A DNA stretch of 64,000 nucleotides from Muribaculaceae bacterium (lineage in GTDB: Bacteria; Pseudomonadota; Alphaproteobacteria; Rs-D84), in the NCBI GenBank assembly GCA_023665245.1, contig JAMPEH010000001.1, positions 124,001 through 188,000 of the forward strand, read 5' to 3'. The first letter of the stretch is position 1. Every line of letters starts with the position of its first letter. Both the position numbers and the translations under genes were made by a program. The notes under the pieces are model-generated. The model worked only from the letters and a program-made list of their open reading frames with translations, searched no databases and was not told the DNA's origin. Below, in pieces: positions 58,886 through 64,000 of this stretch.

Positions 58886-59540
58886 GGTTATATCTTTTGA
58901 TAAAATCCCCAGTACGCAAAATCATGCGTTAAATATGGTTGCGGCGGGTACCGCATCTGACCACACCGCAATTGTCGCCCAGGCACAAAGTGCCGGACGT
59001 GGCCGTTATCGGCGCACGTGGGTGTCGCATCATGGCAACCTGTACGTCAGTTTTATATTTGCGTGTCCCAATCGTGATCCGCGTCTGTCGTATGCGGTGG
59101 CGGTGGCGGTCGCGGAAACGATTTTTTCGTATGGTATTGCACCACAAATAAAATGGCCAAATGATATATTGGTTGATGGTAAAAAAGTGTCTGGCATATT
59201 AATTGAATATTCTGGGGCATTTGTGATTATCGGTATTGGGATAAATATCACAACAAACCCGACGGTATCTCAGTATCAGACAACGCGTCTGGCGGACTAT
59301 GTTTCAGATATATCTGTCACAGATATATTGGGGCGTCTGATGCGTGCACTGGATAAATGGATGACGTCTGATTTTGCAGTGGTACGTTCGCGTTGGATGG
59401 CCTTGGCGGTGGCGTTAAACAAAACGGTTAAATATCGCGGAACCGATGTTCGGTTAATTGAAATTAATACCGATGGTGCGCTGGTGCTGCGTGATGGGGC
59501 GCGGTATTTCCTGGCATGGGGTGATGAAATCGGGATATAG
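58857..59540 (+). CDS. birA: biotin--[acetyl-CoA-carboxylase] ligase
   Basis: 227 aa catalytic form without the N-terminal repressor domain. Attaches biotin to the carboxyl carrier protein. Visible: DKIPSTQNHAL, AQSAGRGRYRRTWVSHHGNL (the GRGRRGR biotin-binding loop), IKWPNDILVDGKKVSGILIE and the short C-terminal SH3-like part (ALVLRDGARYFLAWGDEIGI). The start is uncertain: ATGs at 58851 and 58857 lie inside the end of the previous gene and no clear ribosome site is present. Confidence 0.88.
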   Translation: MGCTDLAGYKVISFDKIPSTQNHALNMVAAGTASDHTAIVAQAQSAGRGRYRRTWVSHHGNLYVSFIFACPNRDPRLSYAVAVAVAETIFSYGIAPQIKWPNDILVDGKKVSGILIEYSGAFVIIGIGINITTNPTVSQYQTTRLADYVSDISVTDILGRLMRALDKWMTSDFAVVRSRWMALAVALNKTVKYRGTDVRLIEINTDGALVLRDGARYFLAWGDEIGI

Positions 59541-59552
59541 AAAATAATAGTC

Positions 59553-59676
59553 TTGACTTTTGTTGCAATTTATGATAATATACAAAACATAAACATCACA
59601 GATTATATCCACGTCATGCGTGGATTTTTTTATGGTTTTTATTCACATTTCGCACGCATTTGCGTGCGTTTTTTTA
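59553..59676 (+). promoter_or_regulatory. promoter followed at once by two tandem terminator hairpins
   Basis: TTGACT (59553-59558), 17 bases, TAATAT (59576-59581). The hairpin ATCCACG/CGTGGAT with T7 lies at 59607-59631, and CGCACGCA/TGCGTGCG with T7-8 at 59651-59676. The phage-type genes begin at 59700. Transcription from this promoter should stop unless the hairpins are bypassed, as in attenuation or antitermination. Confidence 0.65.
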
Positions 59677-59699
59677 TTCATAACAGGTTGGGGGATAAA

Positions 59700-60110
59700 A
59701 TGCATTTCAGATTGGTCGAAAATCCAGATGATATTCATGCTGTAATATATAAAATCGCACGCGTAGTCTATGCCGAAACATGTGCGTCATCATTGCGTGT
59801 TGTTTCTGCAATGACATCAATGATTGCAAATGCGGCACGTGCGTCTAATCGCAGTGTCCGCGACATTGTATCCGATGAAACAATCTTTGATGCGTTGGAT
59901 GCGACATCACCGCGTCATAAATATTTATCTGTTGATGTAAACAGTGCCGGATTCAAAATGTGTCTGCGTACCGCATTGCGGATGGTAAATGGTATATTGC
60001 CAGATTCTTGTAATGGTGCAACACGTTTTCATCGTGCCGAATTATTGCCAGATTGGGCGGTATCTGTCGGATATATTGCAGATATTGATGATGTGCTGTT
60101 TTATTTATAG
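59700..60110 (+). CDS. SleB-like cell wall hydrolase (phage-type lysin)
   Basis: 136 aa. ARVVYAETCASSLRVVSAMT holds the conserved YAE(A/T) with the catalytic Glu, then the SxxDIVSDETIFDAL region, and CNGATRFHRAELLPDWAVSV near the end, matching G-A-T-x-[FY]-H...P-x-W-A of the SleB/hydrolase_2 family. These cleave peptidoglycan glycan strands. Small and without a signal peptide, as expected for a phage endolysin acting with a holin, which follows. The start follows GGGGGATAAA. Confidence 0.8.
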   Translation: MHFRLVENPDDIHAVIYKIARVVYAETCASSLRVVSAMTSMIANAARASNRSVRDIVSDETIFDALDATSPRHKYLSVDVNSAGFKMCLRTALRMVNGILPDSCNGATRFHRAELLPDWAVSVGYIADIDDVLFYL

Positions 60111-60117
60111 GAATAAA

Positions 60118-60306
60118 ATGTCTAAATTTATCAAAGGCGGATTTTTGTCAGGCTATCGCACATACATAATGTCGGGAATTGGTATATTGTCGGCATTGGC
60201 GGCATATATGGTTGGCGATACAGATGTCTTTACAATGTTGCAGGCGGTATTCACATTGGGTGGAATATACTTCTTGCGAAAATCACGTGAAACAAAAGGA
60301 AAATAA
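60118..60306 (+). CDS. holin-like small membrane protein
   Basis: 62 aa with two short hydrophobic segments (TYIMSGIGILSALAAYMVG and MLQAVFTLGGIYFL) and a charged end (RKSRETKGK). It starts 7 bases after the hydrolase gene with ribosome site TAGGAATAAA. Size, topology and position next to the lysin indicate a holin or similar pore protein; there is no sequence signature to prove it. Confidence 0.65.
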   Translation: MSKFIKGGFLSGYRTYIMSGIGILSALAAYMVGDTDVFTMLQAVFTLGGIYFLRKSRETKGK

Positions 60307-60308
60307 TA

Positions 60309-60971
60309 ATGGAACATATTCCAGAAAAATTTAAGAACAATGATGGCTCGTTAAATGCAGACGCATTGATAAAATCATATTGTGAACTGGAACGAAAAAT
60401 CGGGACGATGATATCTGTGCCTGCGCCGGATTCTGATGATGCAACGCGTGCAAAATTTAATCACGCGATTGGTGTTCCAAAAAATGCGAACGATTATCCG
60501 ACATGTGATTTATTTCCTGATGATGATAATAAACTGCGTCAAAAATTTTTAGAAATTGGTTTGACATCAAATCAGGTTTCGCAAATCTATGACATCGCAA
60601 CAGAATTTTTATCACCGGTGCTAACAGATTTATTTGATATGCAAAATCAAAATTCTGCGATGAACGAATTAAAAAATTTCTTTGGCGGAACAGAAAAAAT
60701 GAACGATGCATTAAATGCAATTAATGCGTTCGGACAAAAGTTTTTACCCACTGATGCATTCGATGCGTTATGCGCCACACCCCAGGGAATCCAAAGCGTT
60801 TACAAGATGATGCAATCAATGGAACCAAATGTTGAAACTGCAAATAACACGCAAAAAAATTTAACAGATGATGATTTGCGACGCATGATGCGCGACCCAA
60901 AATATTGGCGTGATCATGATGCAGAATACGTTCGCAAAATTGAAAATGGTTTTAAGAAGTTGTATTCATAA
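60309..60971 (+). CDS. phage head scaffold-like protein
   Basis: 220 aa, acidic and helical. FNHAIGVPKNANDYPTCDLF near residue 50 (the GVP...Y pattern) and a basic C-terminal helix (AEYVRKIENGFKKLYS) resemble scaffolding/assembly proteins encoded just before the major capsid protein in T7-like and N4-like podoviruses. The GV-x-x-N-A-x-x-Y element is common in those. It follows the holin gene by 2 bases. The capsid gene is downstream, separated by the H1-like gene. Confidence 0.7.
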   Translation: MEHIPEKFKNNDGSLNADALIKSYCELERKIGTMISVPAPDSDDATRAKFNHAIGVPKNANDYPTCDLFPDDDNKLRQKFLEIGLTSNQVSQIYDIATEFLSPVLTDLFDMQNQNSAMNELKNFFGGTEKMNDALNAINAFGQKFLPTDAFDALCATPQGIQSVYKMMQSMEPNVETANNTQKNLTDDDLRRMMRDPKYWRDHDAEYVRKIENGFKKLYS

Positions 60972-61074
60972 GAAAATTTTGCACTTTCTTCTTTACTAAC
61001 TTTTGGCTTTCATGTAAAATATAAATCAAGAACAAAAAAGTTTGTTCTATCCAAAAATATGAAAGGAGAGAAGA

Positions 61075-61479
61075 ATGGCATTATTTTCTATTAAGAAAAA
61101 AGTTGCAGCGAAACCTGCAGCAAAGCCAGTTGTAAAAGCGGCTGCAAAACCAGCAGCGAAAAAAGCAGCGGCAAAACCTGCTGCAAAAAAAGTTGCGGTT
61201 AAAAAAGCAGCGGCGAAACCAGCGGCAAAAAAAGTTGCAGTGAAAAAAGTAGCAGCGAAACCTGCGGCAAAGAAAGTTGTAGCGAAAAAAGTCGCAGTGA
61301 AACCAGCGGCAAAAAAAGTTGCAGTTAAAAAAGTCGCAGCGAAACCAGCAGCAAAAAAAGTTGCGGTTAAAAAAGTCGCAGCAAAACCAGCCGCAAAGAA
61401 AGTTGCGGTTAAGAAAGTTGCAGCAAAACCGGCTGCAAAAAAGGTCGCCGCAAAAAAGCCGTGCGCCAAGAAAAAATAA
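61075..61479 (+). CDS. histone H1-like Lys/Ala/Pro-repeat protein
   Basis: 134 aa made of KPAAKKVAVKKVAA-type repeats after MALFSIKKKVAAKPAA; only K, A, V, P and a few others. Such tails occur in bacterial HC1/HC2- and AlgP-like proteins that bind and compact DNA. A very strong ribosome site (GAAAGGAGAGAAG) indicates high expression. It sits between scaffold and capsid genes, where no such gene is expected in phages. The opposite strand is also open through the repeat but is not coding. The repeat number probably varies between strains. Confidence 0.8.
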   Translation: MALFSIKKKVAAKPAAKPVVKAAAKPAAKKAAAKPAAKKVAVKKAAAKPAAKKVAVKKVAAKPAAKKVVAKKVAVKPAAKKVAVKKVAAKPAAKKVAVKKVAAKPAAKKVAVKKVAAKPAAKKVAAKKPCAKKK

Positions 61480-61487
61480 TATAATTT

Positions 61488-61672
61488 CCCCACAATCGTG
61501 GGGATTTTTTTTAGAAAAGTTCAGTTGCATAAATTCGCGGTGCAACTGAATTTTTTATTGGACAATCCGTACACGGACCCCAGCGATGGTTGCGTATCGG
61601 CGTGATATTTTTATCGCATAACTGTATCGCAATTTTTATAGATGGCATGTAAAACGCATGCCTATTTTTGTT
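61488..61672 (+). terminator. three successive terminator-like hairpins before the capsid gene
   Basis: CCCCAC/GTGGGG with T8 (61488-61512), TTCAGTTGCA/TGCAACTGAA with T6 (61520-61556) and GGCATG/CATGCC with TATTTTTGTTT (61644-61673). No obvious promoter lies between the last hairpin and the capsid gene at 61697. Confidence 0.75.
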
Positions 61673-61696
61673 TAACCAAGAAAGGAAAAATACATA

Positions 61697-62542
61697 ATGT
61701 CTACAACAATAGATAATGTTTTTATAAAGCAGTTCGAGGCGGACGTACATCTGGCATATCAACAGATGGGCACAAAATTACGCAGCACCGTCCGCAGCAA
61801 ATCTGGTGTCACAGGCAGTTCTACAACGTTTCAAACAATTGGTCGTGGCACGGCCAGTACTAAATCACGTCATGGTATTGTACCTGTTATGAATCTGAAT
61901 CACACACCTGTTGAATGTATATTGCAAGATTACTATGCTGGTGATTGGGTTGATGCATTGGATGAATTAAAGACAAATGTTGATGAGCGTCGCGTTGTTG
62001 CATCGGCGGGTGCCTATGCATTGGGGCGCAAGACAGACGAATTAATCATCAATGCGATGGGTGGTGCCACTGCAAATGTTGGTGATTATTCAGCAAGCCT
62101 GTCTAAAAATTTGATTCTGTCTGCCATCGAAGAATTAAATGCAAAAGATGTACCAGACGATGGTCGCCGTTTCGCAGTTGTTGGTGTTCATCAATGGAAT
62201 CAGTTGTTATCTATGGATGAATTTGTATCTGCGGATTATGTTGGTGATGCATTGCCATTGGTATCTGGTGGCGCGTCCAAGAAATGGTTGGGTATTACAT
62301 GGTTGTTGCATAATGGATTGCCACTGTCGGGTGATGGTCGTGATTGCTTTATCTATCACGCGTCCGCGGTTGGACATGCCTGCGGCCAAGAAGTCAAAAC
62401 AGACATTTCATGGCATGGTGAACGTGCTGCGCACTTTATCAGCAACAGCATGTCCCAGGGTGCGGTCTTGATTGATAACGTCGGTATCGTTCGCGTCAAA
62501 TGCAAAGACACAGATACTGCAACCGCATCAGAATCAAAATAA
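61697..62542 (+). CDS. phage major capsid protein
   Basis: 281 aa. The N-terminal FEADVHLAYQQMGTKLRSTV, HTPVECILQDYYAGDWVDAL, DELKTNVDERRVVASAGAYA and LGRKTDELIINAMGG are characteristic of capsid proteins of podovirus-type (T7/N4-like) prophages in Alphaproteobacteria, probably HK97-folded. The C-terminal half ends with GAVLIDNVGIVRVKC. The start follows AAGAAAGGAAAAATACATA. Intact. Confidence 0.85.
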   Translation: MSTTIDNVFIKQFEADVHLAYQQMGTKLRSTVRSKSGVTGSSTTFQTIGRGTASTKSRHGIVPVMNLNHTPVECILQDYYAGDWVDALDELKTNVDERRVVASAGAYALGRKTDELIINAMGGATANVGDYSASLSKNLILSAIEELNAKDVPDDGRRFAVVGVHQWNQLLSMDEFVSADYVGDALPLVSGGASKKWLGITWLLHNGLPLSGDGRDCFIYHASAVGHACGQEVKTDISWHGERAAHFISNSMSQGAVLIDNVGIVRVKCKDTDTATASESK

Positions 62543-62564
62543 TTAACCAAAGGATGATATAACT

Positions 62565-62795
62565 ATGGCATTTCAGAATAAAAATTTGTCCGTGATTGCG
62601 TATGCAAATGGTTTTACATTGTGGCATTATTCAGCCACTGAAACATTGGCAACAATTGTTGCGTCTGGATATTTTGATAATGTAAAAACACTGATGAACA
62701 CAGGTGACATTATTATCATCAATGGTTCGGACAATACTGCAATTAAAAAAGTTGTGGTATCGCCATCTGCGGTGACTGTTGCCGCATTGGCCTAG
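62565..62795 (+). CDS. small phage virion-associated protein
   Basis: 76 aa: MAFQNKNLSVIAYANGFTLW then HYSATETLATIVASGYF. Short proteins of this pattern follow the capsid gene in related prophages and may decorate the head. It ends with GDIIIINGSDNTAIKKVVVS, predicted beta. Ribosome site CCAAAGGATGATATAACT; 22 bases after the capsid gene. Exact function unknown. Confidence 0.65.
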   Translation: MAFQNKNLSVIAYANGFTLWHYSATETLATIVASGYFDNVKTLMNTGDIIIINGSDNTAIKKVVVSPSAVTVAALA

Positions 62796-62816
62796 GGCTG
62801 GGATAATTGACACATC

Positions 62817-62843
62817 GGGGCGACGCATGTCGCCCCATTTTTT
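62817..62843 (+). terminator. terminator between two phage-type genes
   Basis: Stem GGGGCGAC/GTCGCCCC (62817-62824 with 62829-62836), then ATTTTTT. Confidence 0.9.
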
Positions 62844-62863
62844 ACACAATCATGGGGGGAAAC

Positions 62864-63382
62864 ATGCTGACAAAAATAGATTTATGTTCAATGGCGTTGC
62901 TGAAAATCGGCGAAGAACCGATACAGTCATGGATGGATGATACGGCAACTGCAAAATTGTGTCGCACATTGTTTGATACTGTGACGGACGCATTGCTGGC
63001 GGCGCATCCGTGGCGTTTTGCGGCACGTCAATATGATTTGACACGTAATACCGATGGCGACTGTTTAATACCGCCGGATGTGTTGCGCATACTGCGGTGT
63101 CCGGGTGAAATTATCGGCAACCGAATAATTTGCAACACTGAAAAAATTTCAATTATGGCGATAACGCGTGTTGCCCCAGATGCGTTCCCCAGTTTTTTTG
63201 TATCACTATCGGTGGCAAAACTGGCAATGGAATTATGTATCCCATTAACAGGCGACCAAACAGTGTTCCGTATGCTGGCATCGTTATATGAATCAGAATT
63301 GCAATCTGCACGATTTATCGACAGCACAACATCCCAATGTCGCGAAATAGAAAACTTTTCATTAATAAACGCACGGTTTTAA
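62864..63382 (+). CDS. phage head-tail adaptor, tail tubular protein A-like
   Basis: 172 aa. MLTKIDLCSMALLKIGEEPI, ALLAAHPWRFAARQYDLTR and the regular helical layout match gp11/adaptor-type proteins that follow the capsid gene in podoviruses (pattern: LCNxALxxIGxxxI...D...R..W.FA.....L). It attaches the tail nozzle to the portal. The start at 62864 follows CATGGGGGGAAAC. Confidence 0.75.
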   Translation: MLTKIDLCSMALLKIGEEPIQSWMDDTATAKLCRTLFDTVTDALLAAHPWRFAARQYDLTRNTDGDCLIPPDVLRILRCPGEIIGNRIICNTEKISIMAITRVAPDAFPSFFVSLSVAKLAMELCIPLTGDQTVFRMLASLYESELQSARFIDSTTSQCREIENFSLINARF

Positions 63383-63385
63383 GAT

Positions 63386-64000
63386 ATGGCAAATTTTATA
63401 AAAACACAAACCTCTTTTGCAAATGGCGAAGTCGCACCTGAATTTTATGCACGTGACAGTATTAACGGATTGTCGCGGTTGCACAATATGGATGTTTTGG
63501 CAGGCGGTGGCGTGTCTCGTCGCGCCGGGTTGGTGCATGTGACAGACCTGTATGAAAATGCGCGATTGATACCATTTTCTGTCAGTGAATCAGAAAATTT
63601 TCTGTTGGCGCTATGCCCGGGGCACCTGTGTATTTATGACGGTGATAATCTGGTGCATGATGTTGTTGTTCCATGGCCGGAATATGCATTGCCAAACCTG
63701 CAATATGCACAACGCTTTGGCACAATGATTTTTGTGCATCCAGATTTTCAACCACATATATTACGCCGTGAAAATGGTGCATTCGTGTTGTCTGTATACG
63801 AATTTGCACGCAACGACGAAAACATGGATGTGTATATGCCGTTCATGCGATTTGATGACAGTGACGGAATAAAGATAACAGTATCAACCAATGCCGGTGG
63901 CAATAATTACGCCACCCTGACAACCAGTTCTGATTTCTGGACATCTGACAGTGTTGGTATGCGCATATCTATGTTGGATAAACAGTGGCGTATCACAGAT
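63386..64000 (+). CDS. phage tail nozzle/structural protein (partial, runs off the window)
   Basis: At least 205 codons, open to the right edge. The N-terminus TQTSFANGEVAPEFYARDSI and LHNMDVLAGGGVSRRAGLVH match large podovirus structural proteins that begin with [ST]FxxGExxPxxxAR...N.....GGxxRRPG. It starts 3 bases after the adaptor gene. Role: probably a tail tube or stabilisation protein. Confidence 0.8.
   Translation, partial: MANFIKTQTSFANGEVAPEFYARDSINGLSRLHNMDVLAGGGVSRRAGLVHVTDLYENARLIPFSVSESENFLLALCPGHLCIYDGDNLVHDVVVPWPEYALPNLQYAQRFGTMIFVHPDFQPHILRRENGAFVLSVYEFARNDENMDVYMPFMRFDDSDGIKITVSTNAGGNNYATLTTSSDFWTSDSVGMRISMLDKQWRITD

Noticed and set aside
61047..61493. Long open frame on the minus strand through the Lys/Ala repeat gene (Phe/Ala-rich, 148 aa)
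   Set aside because: It is the complement of the low-complexity repeat and has no ribosome site; the plus-strand gene has a very strong one.

Overview
The window looks like a chromosome segment of an uncultured, anaerobic, Gram-negative alphaproteobacterium with a compact genome. The gut-associated RF32 / 'Candidatus Enterousia'-type lineages are my best guess. The reasons are alphaproteobacterial-type LptE, LptM, ZapA and HTH proteins; the lipid A enzyme LpxI and outer-membrane barrels; an anaerobic class III ribonucleotide reductase; a set of secreted Cys-rich proteins; and a diversity-generating retroelement whose target has the SRWVF...FRGGLFGSVG type of C-terminus. The taxonomy is inference, because there is no rRNA in the window.

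Layout. Positions 1-3600 hold a tolC-macA-ABC efflux operon. Positions 3739-8133 hold an ion-stress block: a small Cys protein, an anti-sigma/ECF sigma/Spy-like operon, and a divergent cation P-type ATPase. Next come a leucine-rich-repeat protein (8157-10283) and an anaerobic NrdD/NrdG locus with a separately encoded glycyl-radical domain and NrdR boxes (10336-13380). Positions 13714-23957 carry an acyl-CoA ligase, hypothetical proteins, lptE-holA-map-radC, a membrane/muramidase-like protein and zapA. Positions 23999-36363 carry secreted proteins with structured leader RNAs, parC, a GT61 glycosyltransferase, lpxI, two beta-barrel proteins and an RNA methyltransferase. Positions 36456-39792 carry rpmG, tRNA-Leu, lptM, an MFS carrier, tRNA-Glu and lipoproteins. 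An accessory island follows (about 40130-46700): an AT-rich RloA/RloB defence pair, Cys-rich secreted proteins and a complete diversity-generating retroelement ending beside tRNA-Asp. Housekeeping genes (gap, miaA, priA), glycan-type genes and a VirB11-like ATPase fill 46875-55398. A repeat-rich stretch (55400-58100) contains a leader RNA and a candidate CU-rich small RNA. The window ends in regulators, birA and a phage-derived head/lysis gene cluster that runs off the right edge.

Three themes stand out. (1) In the retroelement, template and variable repeats of 124 bp differ at 12 positions, every one an A in the template. This should diversify the C-terminus of a small secreted Cys-rich protein. 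(2) At least three, and probably five, genes for secreted Cys-rich proteins share a structured 5' leader that ends in a terminator-like hairpin just before the ribosome binding site; this looks like an undescribed cis-regulatory RNA. A second leader type precedes two other secreted proteins. (3) The phage-derived cluster at the right end has terminator hairpins between most cistrons and a histone H1-like gene between scaffold and capsid.

All calls come from reading the sequence. No homology search or folding program was run, so family names rest on motifs I recognise.
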